A stretch of 64,000 bases of DNA from Basidiobolus meristosporus CBS 931.73 (lineage: Eukaryota; Basidiobolomycota; Basidiobolomycetes; Basidiobolales; Basidiobolaceae). Below the pieces are notes generated by a model. It saw only the letters and a list, made by a program, of their open reading frames with translations. It was not told the origin of the DNA and ran no database searches. The stretch's first letter is position 1. The number at the start of each line of letters is the position of its first letter. Below, one piece after another: positions 33,201 through 46,000 of this stretch. The translations under genes were made by a program, and so were the position numbers. The stretch spans positions 62,001-126,000 of the forward strand of contig MCFE01000015.1 in the NCBI GenBank assembly GCA_002104905.1, given 5' to 3'.

Positions 33201-35082
33201 GAGATACGTTCAACACTTCTCAAGTGTTTTGTGTGTGGGGTGTTCACTGGGTGCAATAACCTCTGGCAAAAGCTTGCTAGGAATACTTGGGTTCTATCTC
33301 TAATCTAATGTGAAGGGGAATAAAGCCACAAGCTTGTCAAGGGAAAGCTATTGAGCTACAATCCCCAACTTAGTTGGCATCTTAACAAAAGTATGTGCTG
33401 GGTTCAGCGTCCTTTGAGATAACAATGTACTAAAGCTTCCAAAGTCAAAACAACTGTAAACTCCACCAACAGGGACTTGATAAGAATGCAGCTGTGGTCA
33501 ATAGTTACAAAGACAGAAAAGTATCTTTGCCTGTAGAAGAACAAACTTGAGAAAGAATCAAATATAATAAAAAATACCTACTCTGAGTATTCCTCACAAG
33601 TAGTGCCTCCAAGGTCAGTTGGCTGTCAGCGCAGTTTCCTGGCAGTGTCCTGTGGTCTGGGGTTGGAAGTTCAGGTAGCAGCAGGTAGCAGTGATCACAC
33701 TAATCAACAAGTTGGTATATTGATAAAAGAAATGATGATTTATTGTTGAGGGATAGCCTCCCTTATATACTTTTCTTACTGGCTAAGTGATTACTAATCA
33801 TAGTGTTCCAGAAGGTTCCGGATATCAATAAAAATCTTAATGACATCAGAATGACCTAAGAATGCTCTAAGTAGGTGCCGGAAGGTTCTAAGAGGCACAG
33901 CACATCCAACCAATCAGGAATCAGTATTCTGAAACCTGTGTAACCTAGGGATACCATGTATGGTATGGAAATGGTAAGGTTGGTGATACGGGTTAATCAT
34001 GTGTCACAGGTACTGGCACAGGTACTGGCACGGGTACTTGCCTAATATAGAAGCACTTATAGCTAGTAATCTACATAAAGTGAGGGGTAACTTATGCAAT
34101 AAGGTAAGCAGGTATGATAGTCAACCGGCTTATGGGATAGTACTGATTGGGTAAAACAAATGCGATAAAACTAAAATAAATGTAGCAGAGATATAGGGAA
34201 GTAGAAAATGAGGGAATGAGCACATCTGTCAATGGGTGTCACTGTTGCCCCACTACAACAGTTCATCAGTAGTTATATGGTTTGCATGCTACAGTTTCTG
34301 TTTTTTGTCTGCTTGTTTCTTCTTGCATTCTCTTACCCAATGTCCTAGCTTCTTACAGTAGTCAGAGTAACCAGGTATTCTTTGGTTTTGTTGCTTTCCT
34401 TTCTTTTCTGTGTGCCTTTCTGAGCTAAATATATTGTCTTCAATTTTCTCTGCTTGATCATTATGTCTGAGTTCTTCATAAAAAAGTGTTCCTTTGACAT
34501 AGTCTAAAGTCAATTTGTCTTCTCTGCTTTCAAAAGAAAGTATGAGTGGCTCATACTTGTCTGGTGGCTGCAAAGCAGACAGAGTATCTTTTCTCCATCA
34601 TCTACACCAGCATTGATACTGTGGAGTTCTTTGGCAAGTGTCTCCATTCTGGTAACAAGTTGTAGTATGTCATCATCAGGCTTCTTCCTCATGTTGACAA
34701 ACTTTCATTTTAAATAAAGCTTGCTTGATACTGAATTTGCTCTAGAGATCTTCACCATGGATTTCCATGCAGCTTTGGCAGTATCTGAAGCATGGATTTG
34801 TCCAATGAAGGAATCTTGCACATTGATGCATATAGCACTAAAGGCCTTTCTCTCCTTTGCTTCAAACTTCTCCACTTCTTCTGCTGTTCCCTTAGGATCA
34901 ACTTCTTTTCCTGTTACCATATTACAAAGCTTTCTTTCCTTAAGGTGGATCTGCATCTTGATTCTCCAAAGTTTGTGGTTCTTCCCATCAAACTTCTCCA
35001 TTATAGGGAATATGTTTGTATGGTACTGTTTGCTGGTTGAAGTCATCATTAGAATAGGTTGAGGCAGTTGGGGCACATAACC
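30233..35082 (-). mobile_element. Degenerate Ty1/copia internal region, minus strand (element B)
   Basis: Reading right to left: gag from the ATG at 35,049 (KFDGKNHKLWRIKMQIHL, then a zinc knuckle YCKKLGHWVRECKKK whose first Cys is lost, 34,320-34,370); integrase fragments (HSDTCGPMRTLSFRANRYSM near 32,500 and ENSDQ/connection sequence to 31,540); RT (MWYGLKQAPRA, VLYVDSLIIATSD near 31,050-31,200); and RNase H to 30,240. Many stops and frameshifts show it is dead. The RT box reads YVDS instead of YVDD. A 1.08-kb LTR insertion (33,176-34,257) splits it. The left end abuts the LTR of element A exactly; its own 3' LTR is missing. Confidence 0.82.
33176..34257 (-). repeat. Solo LTR (about 1.08 kb) inserted in copia element B
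   Basis: Ends TGTGGTGG...CCACTACA form an imperfect inverted repeat, flanked by ACAG (33,172-33,175 and 34,258-34,261; a 5-bp AACAG match is possible if the last A is shared). On the minus strand it contains TATATAAGG followed by AATAAA near 33,740, so promoter and poly(A) signal point to minus orientation. No coding frames. Its length is unlike the other LTRs here, so it is a separate family. Confidence 0.65.
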
Positions 35083-35451
35083 TGTTGCAATTTAAGAAGT
35101 TAAATGGATATAAGGAACTTATTAAGAAAAGTGATAATAGTTGAACTGTTGTTTATTCATAAAGAGGATCAGTATTTATACCTTTGTAGAAGCAATACAG
35201 CTGTAACACTAAGAAACAAGGGTTTCTTAACATTCAGGAGCACTCTGTAACAGTTTCAGGGCTGGTACATAATGTTTGGTAAAAAGTGTTAATATGATCT
35301 TAACTATAGGGGAATAAATATTAGATCATAGATACAATGAAACTGTCAATGTTGGGGCTGCAAGTTAGTCCTATAGTGACCAAGACTAGTCTACAACTGT
35401 TAAGCAAATTCTCAGCTGTTAAATGATACTACATAGTCTAATATATCAACA
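35083..35451 (-). repeat. 5' LTR of copia element B
   Basis: 369 bp, plus-strand ends TGTTGCAA...ATCAACA. On the minus strand it has AGGTATAAATACTG followed by AATAAAC (35,140-35,185), in the right order for an LTR promoter. It lies 33 bp upstream of the gag start at 35,049; the gap begins GGTTATG and would hold the primer-binding site. Confidence 0.65.
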
Positions 35452-36082
35452 GATGCATGTTATTAAGGCAAACTAGTGCAGGGTACTGCTTTGATGGGAG
35501 ATAGGCTCACAATCCATCAGTGAACCTTTGTCCTTGGAGCTATTGCTTCTCAGGCCTAGTTTTCATAGTTCCTTGATGGCATCTTTGTTTCAGGGAGTTT
35601 GGCTTTGCAATGCCCTCTTGAGAGTGTTATTACAGTTAGCTCTCACAGTGTCATAGATTTCTGCAACAGCACTGAGGATAATTGAAATAACTGGGAGAAC
35701 AAGTGGATTATCAAATCATTTAAGTAGTGATTCATCAAATGTGTCTTGGGGATGATACTATACATAGTGTTAGCAGAGCAAACATGAAGAGTATATTTAA
35801 GCAGGCTTCAAAGGCATGTGTGCAAGGTCTCAGGGTCTCTGGCTCACTCTGAGATTTCTCATGTTATTGAGATTTGATATTTTACTGTAACATTGAAGGT
35901 GTACACCAACAAGGAGCAGTTCCAATGATTGTACTTCACCTAACATGGAGACCCTTCATCAAATCTGCTGCAGGGATGCATATATAAAGTGTTCTTGCAT
36001 TAGGTTTATAACTTCTCTGCTAAGCACAACAGTAAGTTTTAGACATTGGAAGTTTGGATGCACAGCTGGTTTATGTGGTTTT

Positions 36083-36428
36083 TGTTATAATTATTAAAAT
36101 GTCACCTAATTATTCATGCTAACTTAGTCATATAGATCTTATTCTGCAATTAGCATTCTATGCTTGCCAAATTTTTTGTCAGGATGTACTTGGAATATTT
36201 TTGCCAAATTATTAGGTACCCAGATTATGATCTTGTTAAGATTGTACAAAAGAATTCAAACTTTACACACATATTCTTGGGGCTTTTCTTAACATGCTGT
36301 ACACATTAGTTGCTCTAATCTATCACAAGTATTAACACTATTCTTTTAATCAATATATCTACAAGTAAATAACATGTATATTATCTAGTTCTCTACATCA
36401 ATTTCAATACTCCTCAGAGTATTTAACT
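36083..36428 (+). repeat. Relic copia LTR
   Basis: Starts TGTTATAATTATT and follows the order of the LTR at 29,884: CACCTAA...TTAGTCA...TAGATC, TACTTGGAATATTTTTGCCAAA, GGTACCCAGA, ACACATATTCTTGGGG. Strongly mutated; the end is approximate. Confidence 0.55.
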
Positions 36429-38633
36429 GAATATGAGCCCCATACTAGCTGTCACCTTGGTGTCTACTTTGCTTTGGATTCTTTTCTGCTTGTCTGGGAA
36501 AGATTTTCAGCACAATTGCTCTGCTAAAGTTAAAGATGACTACTGCTGCTGAAGGACTATGCTTATGAGAACAATGCTATTGAAAAGGGCTAAGCCTTCA
36601 AAAGATGCTCTCAGTAGCTGCTCAAGTTACTTAAGAGGAAGAGTCTATCAAATAGGTATGGAAATATGTCAAGGAATACAGTGTGATGGTACTTTACCAC
36701 TACTGAAGAAAGTTGAGGATTCCAGTAAATAAGGGTCCAGACCAACAATGCAATATAGGGCTATATGTATTCATGTGACCCCAACTGACTGTTAGAAATG
36801 CTTTTGGATAGGATATTACCCTGAATCACAAGAAAAAAATAGATCACTTTTGATCAATTGCCACAGTAGGGTTTTATCTAAATCTGCTGCCACTTAAAAT
36901 AAGGCAAAGAATGCAAATACTAAAGCTGTTAACTGCCATTATGGACTGCCTATCATTGGAAGTAGATCTTAAAGATAAGCTCCGTAAACTGTAAGGATCC
37001 AATTGATATATAGTACATCAGTATTCATCTGAAGTATGGACATTTACTTCACAATTCATTGGAAGAATGCTATAACTGTATCAAGTGCTTTGATGCTGAG
37101 ACCAATGTATCAGGAGCTAATTATTGATCTGTTAGACATACCATCACTCCGTTTAAGTCGCATTATAGTGGGAAAGGTATTATGCAACTTTTGCAATATT
37201 ACCTGATGGAGATTCTATACCAGTCAAAAGTGTGGAGCAAGTAAATTCTTGGCCAATTGGAGTATTTAACTAAGCATCAGTACGCCAGTATACAACTCTG
37301 AGCCACTGAGAATATAACATGGTACGCTGTATCTGTTATATATATACATATCACCTATTACAGTGAGTTAAAATGCTTGTTGATATTTAATTCTCTGAAT
37401 TAGCACTCAAGAATTGTGAGTGATCAAGTCACTACCAAGCTCTGTAACTCTAAGTACTGATTTAATGGAGTCTATCATCAAAGTACCAACAGGTTCAGCT
37501 CTCAAGTCAGCTTATTTGATCATTTTTTGTCAACTCTATTACAAGCTATGATTGATCTACATAGATGCTGACTTTGATTGCAAAGCTTGGAGAGTGTCAA
37601 ATACTCTTGACAATGATGTCCGGAAGACTTCTGAGCTCAGGCATACCATTTTGCCATCTGTAGCAAAGTCCAAGCCATCCCACAAAAGGAATTTCTCATA
37701 GGTCAATGGCAGATAAAGGGTAATTATAGCCCTTGATTAGGAGAATCCCACTTTTGGAAAAGCTCTAATCACCAATCTACAAGTACTATGTGATACAACA
37801 AAGCAGCTGTATTAGCCCCAATCAGTAGCAGTACTTGAGGAGCAACTACCAAGGAGCCTATGTTATTGTCTGAAACCAAGCTTGGTAAGTCCAGAGGTCA
37901 ATGGACTTTGAATCCACTATGAATGAGGTTTTCAGTCCAAGGAAAGTTATTGCTACTTAACAACAAATATGACCATGCTAGATCAATTGTGAGGATCTGA
38001 GTCACTGAACAAGTGTGGCTCAAGTGGGAGCAGGCCAAGCCAGCTCAGATTTGGGCCAAAACCTTTTATTGGCTATGTCATATGTGCCAAAGTCCCAGGA
38101 AGCAGCGATATTCCAGATCAGGTATAAATGACAAAACCTTAACTTGGCTTAGAATAGAGCACTATATTTCTTAGCTCATATAGGGTCTACATAATAATAG
38201 TAACTGTCCCTACACCTAATATGGACACACAGTGAAGTTGTCTAAATGGATAAGACTCTTGTCTGGAAATAAGGAAACTCCAGATCTGTGACAAATGACA
38301 AAACCCTAGCTTGCCAAAAGTTGGTCAATTTTGCTCAAATATCAAGCATTGGATAGCTCAGAAGCAATACTACAATATTTCAATCTGAGAATCAGGCTCA
38401 ACTCATTATTCAAGCATATTCAACTGATCCAAATCAGTGATTAGTCATTTGATCAGATTATTTTGATTTTTAGGCATGCTAATAAGTAGGTATGCACCTT
38501 GAGTTGTAGGTTACTTCTCAATTAAGTTGTGCACAAATGCATCTACCATTGGATATTTTACTTCTCCAGTATGCAACAAAATTGAATATATACATGTTGA
38601 TACAGATGGCATACTCTCTATATGTATTTATTA

Positions 38634-39060
38634 TTGTGCAAACAGAAAATTCCACCTGCATATTCTCCTAGCTTAGTCACTTAGATCACTACCTACCAGT
38701 TGTAGAGAATACTGACAAGATTCCTGGTCAGGATGTACTTGAAATATTTTATCAAAGTGTCATGACCTAGAACATGAAAAATCATAAAGTTGACCAAGCA
38801 ACCCCAAACTTTGAGCACATATCTTGGACCTTTCTAGCCTATGCTATAAGTCTACTGTGCCAAAACCACATCAAAGTATAAACACTACCTATTCTACATG
38901 TTTGTTATGCTAAGACCTTGAAAAAGTATAAACACTATTGTTACATTCAATATTTCATTAAGTGTAAACCACAAAATCTACTTGTGCTCTCATTCACTGC
39001 TAATAGCTCAAAGACCCTTAAGATAGGCTATAAGCCTCAAGCTCTCACTTTCTGTAATGC
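38634..39060 (+). repeat. Relic copia LTR with an internal duplication
   Basis: Matches the 29,884 LTR (TTCCACCT, TTAGTCACTTAGATCA, TACTTGAAATATTTT, ACATGAAAAAT). The promoter segment containing AAAGTATAAACACTA is present twice (about 38,872-38,890 and 38,921-38,940). The ends are approximate because the 3' part is diverged. The next element starts at 39,068. Confidence 0.55.
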
Positions 39061-39067
39061 TTACTAC

Positions 39068-39436
39068 TGCTACAAGTCTTGGTATAAGAGTTGTAGAGGA
39101 ATAAGGGGTTTAGCTAGTATTGTATTTAATAAAAATTGAACTGATTTTTATTGAGATTCCAGCAGTTTCTTATATACATTTTGCCAGATCAATTGCTGAC
39201 TAATTGTATTTCTTATTATAGGCTGTGGCTGATGACTAATTTGATTGCATCATCATGACCCAATAAGATCCTACTTAATATATCTATTTTCATCTGACTA
39301 GGATCTGCTGATTCATTTGCTAACTGATGCTACTGATTTGATAGATAATACTGATATATTGATAGGCTAAACATATGACTAGTTGATTGGACTAAAAACT
39401 GATCCAACTTAAACATTCAAGTGGTAGATCATAACA
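39068..39436 (-). repeat. 3' LTR of the split minus-strand gypsy element
   Basis: 369 bp; the plus strand reads TGCTACAAG...GATCATAACA. It is related over its whole length to the LTRs at 50,718 and 55,287 in the opposite orientation. It preserves an uninterrupted version (about 39,366-39,385) of the site where element D inserted in the partner LTR. Confidence 0.82.
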
Positions 39437-41792
39437 TTCTCCCCACTAAAGTTGAGAGGGTTCTCCTGAATCTCTTTTCTTGAGATGCCAATATCATGAT
39501 GGTTCAGTATTATCAGCAGGTTTTGCAAGCTTGAGTCTGTCCTTATACACTAAGTCTTCCTGGATATTGCCTTGTTTGTCCAATAGTTGGTGAGTTGCAA
39601 ATGGACACTCTCTGATGATCTTGAATGGTCCTGTCCATTGTGGCTCAACCTTTGTCCAAGTGTTGTTTCTTAGCAATACAAAGTTCCCAACTGTCAATGC
39701 TTCTGGTGCTACAGTCTTATCAAATCTCTGCTTCATCTTTTCTGCGCTTTGAGATACTTTGGTCTGTGCCTCTTAACATCTTTGTTCCAGCTACTGGTGT
39801 CTACTTGGCTGACTGAGCTCATTATCTACGGCATCTGTAAGCTTTGGTTGTGTGATATCTCCTGGAATCCTTAGTTCACATCCATACACTAAGTAAAATG
39901 GCAATTGTTGGGTGGTGTTGTGTATTCTAGCTCTGCATGCAAAGAGTGAATAGTCTATATACTCATCACATCTACTGACAGCTCCATTTGCATACTTGGT
40001 CAGCATTTTTCCAAATGATCCATTAAACCGCTCAGTAACTCTGTTGGTTCTAGGGTGATATGCCAAGGTTTTCAAGTGTCTGATGTGCTGCATTTCCAAG
40101 TAAGCTTCCAATGTCTTTGCCATAAAGCTTGCTCCTCTATTGGATAGAATCTCTATAGGGTATCCAAGCTTCATAAGGATCTCATGGTAGATGAAACTTG
40201 CAACTTCTTGCTCACTGGATACAGGTACTGCTTTAGCAACTGGCCACTTTGTGGCATGGTCAATTGCTATTAGAATCCAACAGTTGCATATCCTGATAGT
40301 TGGCAGTCTTCTAATAAAGTCAAATCACCATCTTTCAAATGGTCTTACTGGCTCCAAGGGAAAGAGTTTGGCAATTCTTTGTGGCTGGCCTTGGTTGATT
40401 TGACAGTTTGGGTGGGTTTTCACTAGCTTCTTGATATCTTATTTCATTTTGGGCCACCATGCTCTGGCTTTCACAAGGCTATAGGCTCCTTCAATCACAA
40501 GATGACCATATCCATTGTGTAGCTTATGTATTAAATCCAGGCAAGCAACACAAGGGCAAAAGGCAATAGGGCATCCATCAGCAATTTGGTAGAGTGTTTC
40601 ATTCTGTACCACAAATTTGCTGGCTTCATCCCTGATTATCTTCTTGATCTCCTCATCCACCTCATTAGGAATGGCTTGGTCCTCCAAGTACTTTGGTAAT
40701 ATGCTAGGCCAATTTGATTCATGCACCAAGTTAAGTTGTGCAACTTGTCCTAATGTTAATAAGGCATCAGCAACTGTGTTATTTTTCCCAGGGCAATAGA
40801 CAATCTCCAAATCATATTGCTGAATGTATTCACTCCATCCTGTCACTCTTCTAGAGAGCACCTTCTGAGTAAATATATACTTGAGCAAGGCATGGTCAAT
40901 CTTCATGGTGCATTTGATTACATCAATATGGCATCTCCATGTCTTCAAACAGTGTATTATAGCAAGCATATCCTTCTCATTCACTGGATAGTTTTGTTCT
41001 GATGAGTTCAGTTTCTTGGATTCAAAGGCAACTGGGTAGTCCTTTTCCTTGTGCTCTTGGCTCATCACTCTACCAATTCCATGATCTGAAGCATCTGTGC
41101 ACAGAGTAAATTCTTTTCTGAAGTCGGGTATTCTTAAGTTTGGCAGCTTAGCAAGCTCATTCTTGAGCATCTGGAAGGCAGTCTCTCAAGCTATGTCCCA
41201 CTTGTAGGTATTTTCTTTCTTGAGGATATCAGTTAAAGGGGCTGCAATACTTGCAAAGAACTTGACAAATCTCCAATAATTGGAAACCATTTCAAGGAAT
41301 GATCTGAGCTCTGGTATGTTATGGGGTTGCTCCAGGTTCTTGATAACTTCAACCTTCTTAGGGTCTAAGGTTAATCCTGTGCTAGTTACTATGTGTCCCA
41401 TACATTCAACATGTTCCTTGAAGAACTCACACTTGGCTAGCTTGCCATATAGTTAATTCTCTCTTAGCTTCTTCAAGACCTTTTCAATGTGTGCTGTGTG
41501 ATCCTCTTCTGTCTTGCTGTGTGTCTATATGTCATCTAGGTATATTGTCACAAACTTGCCTAAGTACTCCTGGAAGACAGTATACATCAGAGTCATCAAT
41601 GTTGCAGGGGCATTGGTGAGGCCAAAACTCATGACTAAGTACTCATAATGTCCATATCTGGTCCTTAATACTGTCCTAGGGATGTCTTTGGGCTTCACCC
41701 TAATCTGGTTGTATCCTGACATGAGGTCAATTTTGCTGAAAATAGTGGCTCCATTGAGTTAGTCCAAAAGCTCATCAATCTGAGGTATAGGG

Positions 41793-42178
41793 TGTGAGTA
41801 CTCAATGTAGTACCCACTCTTTGCCCAAGAGTTCTCCCAAGAGTTCCCTCCAGAGTCCTACCCGAAGTCCTCCAGTACCCTCCCTATGATTCCCCCATGC
41901 GTCCTCCCCTCCTATCCCTGCCCTTATCTAGTTAGAACACTCACCATAACAGGAAGGTGTTCACACCCCTATTTTATAACACATTGTCTATTGTCTAAGC
42001 CCCCCAAGTGATATATATATCTACCCAATTGAACCAGGAAGAACAACGATTTTTGGACAAAATAAACAGAAGTCTTTATTACCTAGCTACCTTCTATCGG
42101 AAGCTATTCTGAACCAAGTGGTACTGACTTGACCTACAAGCTCTCCCACTCACCAAGTACAGTCAGTAATAACCCACA
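41793..42178 (+). repeat. 5' LTR of element F
   Basis: 386 bp, TGTGAG...CCCACA. ATATATATAT near 42,010 and AATAAA near 42,060 are candidate promoter and poly(A) signals. A primer-binding-site-like TGGTGCCG starts at 42,183, just downstream. Confidence 0.92.
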
Positions 42179-42219
42179 TATTTGGTGCCGTCTCTGCGGA
42201 AATAAGCACAAGTGAGGTA

Positions 42220-43092
42220 ATGACTACTACAATCAAACTAAAAACATACAAGGGAAAGAGAGAGAAAGCCCTTGAGTGGTTTGATAAGTTTGAGAGAGTT
42301 GCAGTTGATGCAGGATGGGACAACGATAAGAAAGTAAGAGAGTTTGCAAGACATATGGAAGGGTCAGCATGGCGATGGCATTATGGGTTGGAAGACGCAG
42401 TCAAAGACGACTGGGATGCACTAGAAGAAGCCTACAAGACACGCTTTCTATATGCCGAAGGATACCACTACAAAGCCCTTCTACTGTCCTCGCGGAAGAA
42501 AAGCAGTGAAAGCTATGAAGCCTACACTGAACTGTTTCTCCAACAAGTTCAATGTCTCCCGAAGGACAAAATTGCCAAACGACAGCTCATGAGGTATTAC
42601 ATCATGGGCTTAGACGACAAAATAAGATGTAGGGCGTCCAAAGAACAACAGGGATGTAAAACGTTGCAAGAGTTGGTCGAACAAGTACAAGGGGTCATCT
42701 TGCTATGGGGGCTACCCTATAGTGATACGAATGATCGAAGGACAGGGATCCCCCGTAAGAAAGGAAAAATTGCCTCCCCGAAAGACCGTGAGTTAGAGGA
42801 ATTACGGCGAAAGGTCCAAGAACTCTTGATCAACAATGTCCAGGAAGTCCCCAAAGAAGGTGATAAACTCTGGGAAGCTGTCGTAGATCTAAAGGCCCAG
42901 GTTCAAGTCCTGACCCAACAGATGGAACAACCGCGACGACAGTATCCGTGTTATGTGTGTGGAGAAGTAGGTCACCGGGCCCATGAATGTGAAAAACGGT
43001 ACGGAAGAGAAGCCGTACCGGACACAAAAGAGAAGAAGGCGTCAAAAGACAGAGTCCCTTGCCAGGAGGCCAACGGGACTCAGTCAATCTAA
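42220..43092 (+). CDS. Element F Gag
   Basis: Intact 290-aa frame starting 41 nt after the 5' LTR. Capsid-like helical region (residues about 10-170, with EWFDKFERVAVDAGWD and MEGSAWRWHYGL) followed by a basic and coiled segment and one zinc knuckle CYVCGEVGHRAHEC (Cys244, Cys247, His252, Cys257). It would package element RNA in virus-like particles. Its 3' end overlaps the pol frame by about 30 nt in the -1 phase. Confidence 0.88.
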   Translation: MTTTIKLKTYKGKREKALEWFDKFERVAVDAGWDNDKKVREFARHMEGSAWRWHYGLEDAVKDDWDALEEAYKTRFLYAEGYHYKALLLSSRKKSSESYEAYTELFLQQVQCLPKDKIAKRQLMRYYIMGLDDKIRCRASKEQQGCKTLQELVEQVQGVILLWGLPYSDTNDRRTGIPRKKGKIASPKDRELEELRRKVQELLINNVQEVPKEGDKLWEAVVDLKAQVQVLTQQMEQPRRQYPCYVCGEVGHRAHECEKRYGREAVPDTKEKKASKDRVPCQEANGTQSI

Positions 43093-46000
43093 GCCCTCCG
43101 GTCAGGACAATCAAAGTGCGGAAGAAGAAGCGTCAACATGATGCTTCTAGAGAGGAGGCAAAGGAACCTGTAGTAGAGGTTCCGTCAAAAGGAAAGAGCG
43201 CGGAATTAGGTGAAGAAGTACGGAATGAACCTTGGGAAGAAGTGTTAAAGCAAACGAAGAACGCTAGCACGTCTTCCCATGGCCTATTTGCCATAATGAA
43301 GGTACTAGAGCAAACCAAGGCAACCCTCCCAATAACCAATTTACTGAGACTGGCCCTGGCTCTAGTCAAGGAACTGATAGAGGGATTGAAGGAGATAACA
43401 ACCCTCCATGTCAACCAGACGGTCCTGCAAAAACCGAATAAAGGTACATAGGTAAAGGTACGTATAGAGAATAAGGAGATTCTCGCCCTTATCGACACAG
43501 GATCCTCTACGTTGATCATGTCAGAGTCATTAGCAAAACATCTAAAACTAAATATAGTCACCAACGACACCATTCGAGTACGGCTAGCAAATGACCAACT
43601 GGATACAACGGTAGGTGTGGTGCCTAATTGCCCCATTTGGCTAGGCAACTTGATAATACGCCAAGATGTCGTGGTCCTACCTGTCGCAGCCAACGACTTA
43701 CTCATTGGCGAGAGTTGGTTTATCCAACATAAGATGGATATACTTTACAGTGCATCTGAACTCAGGTGGGATACCGAGAGTATCCCACTGATTCATATCA
43801 CCAATGAGAGCGAGGCGCGTAGCAACAGTGTGACGATTGAAGAGGTGAAACCGTCGCAGTCTCCAATCATCACACGAAAGGTGATAAAAATACCACCCGC
43901 CAGTGAGACGGTGATCTCATTAGAAACACCAATAGCTTATTCAACAAGCGGAAGAATGATAACCGCAGCGAAAGCATCCAAGCAACTGGAAGGAATCTTG
44001 ATCCCTAAAGTATGGATACCACCGAAATTTGAAACGCAAAGCCTGAAATGCTTAGTGGTTAACAACGGGCGACACACGGTGACATTGCCCAGAGGAGTGC
44101 CATTGTTAAACTTAGAGGAAGTCAACGGAAATGACCAAGGACCACCTCCAAACAAAGAACCAGAAGAAGAACTCCCCAAACTAGATGTGGACCCCGGTCT
44201 ACCGCCTACGTTACAAGACAAATTCCTAGAAGGAATACGTCCGCTTGCCCGAGTATTCTCTAAGAACCAAGTAATTGGTCATATACCTGGGGTATATCAC
44301 CAAATCCACCTTGCCGACAAATACCCCATCAAGCAAAAAGCCAATAGGAATTTGAAAATTGACACAGACTATATCAAAGAGACGATTGAAACTTTATTAA
44401 AAGACGACATCATTACAGAGAGCCAGTCTCCGTGGGCCTCCCCCGTAGTGATAGTCCCAAAGAAAGACAGAAAGCGACGCTTTTGCATCAACTACCGGAA
44501 ATTGAACGCCATCACCCGGAAGGACGTGTATCCGCTACCGCAAATAGACGACCTCTTGGACAGATTAATTGGAGCTAAATATTTTAGCTCTCTTGACTTA
44601 ATCTCCGGGTATTGGCAAGTAGAAGTAGCCCTGGAAGATCGACCCAAAACCGCTTTTATAATATTGTTTGGATTATACAAATGGAACCGACTACCCTTTG
44701 GCTTGTGCAATGCCCCCACTACGTTCCAAAGGATGATTGACAAGGTGCTAGGAAATCTACAATGGGAATGCGCCCTCGTGTATCTGGACAACATCACGAT
44801 ATATTCCCCCGATGTAGAAGAACATATACATGACGTGCAACGTATCCTGACATCCCTCCTTGAGAACCAACTCAAACTACATCCCAAGAAGTGCCATTTC
44901 CTGTATACAAAATTGTTGTTCCTGGGCCACGAGATCTTGGCAGATGGAATATACCCATCTACGTCACTCCTGAAAGCCGTTCAAAATGCACCTGCACCAA
45001 AGCACATTAATGCAGTGTTGGGATTCCTAGGATTAGCCGGCTACTATAGCCGCTTTGTCAAAAACTTTGCGACGATAGCAGCCCCCCTATACAAATTGAC
45101 ACAAAAGGGCCAGTGTTTTGTATGGTCGGAGCCTCAAAAGAGAGCATTTGATCAGCTGAAACATTCCCTGACGTCACCGCCAGTGTTACGATTTCCCAAT
45201 TGGGATGCAAGATTTTTTATTAACTGTGATGGAAGCCTCACCGGTATAGGCACCGTACTGGGACAATACCACCAACCCGGCAAATTCCACCCGATTGGTT
45301 ACGTGAGCTGTTCGCTAAACAAACACAAACGCCACTACCCCGTTACCGAGATAGAATGTCTGGCTGTTGTTTATTCAATTAAACAATTCCATACATACAT
45401 ACATGGTCGCCAATTCACAATAGTAACGGACCACAGCGCACTGGTCTGGCTGATGAAAACTAAAGACTTTACCGGCCGACTAGCACGTTGGGCCCTACGA
45501 CTACAGCAATACGACTTTGAAATAATTCACCGCGCTGGCAAGAAACACCAGGACGCAGACTTCCTCAGTTGCTATCCCGTTTGCCAAATACGTGTCAGTG
45601 ATGAGTACAAGGACGTAATCTGCTTTAAAAAGAAAGGGAGGTATCCCAAACACGTTGTTACAAACAAACAGAAGAGAGAATTTTGAAGGAAATGGCGTCA
45701 GTACAAAGTACAAGAAAATTGACTATGGTTCCTCCAAGGACAGTCCAGAGCCAAGGTACCCCCACTAGCAGCCCGTGAAGAAATCACACGAGAAAGACAT
45801 ATGTCATTAGGACACGCTAAACCCCTAACAACATATAAGATGTTAAGAAAAACGTTTTATTGGCAAAAAATGATGACCGACGTTACAAATACGTTACAAA
45901 GATGCACCACTTGCAAAAGATTCAACCGGAGTCAGAAGATAGGGACAACCGCACCAATACTGGTTGACCTGCCCTTCCACCAAGTAGGGATCAACTTTGT

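Larger units (their letters stand above)
35452..39067. other. Decayed repetitive sequence, no intact genes
   Basis: About 3.6 kb with no open frame of note except short ones near 38.9 kb. CG dinucleotides are almost absent (none in 35,461-36,060). Two copia LTR relics are recognisable (36,083-36,428 and 38,634-39,060). The rest is probably ancient retroelement DNA but I cannot assign it. Confidence 0.5.
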
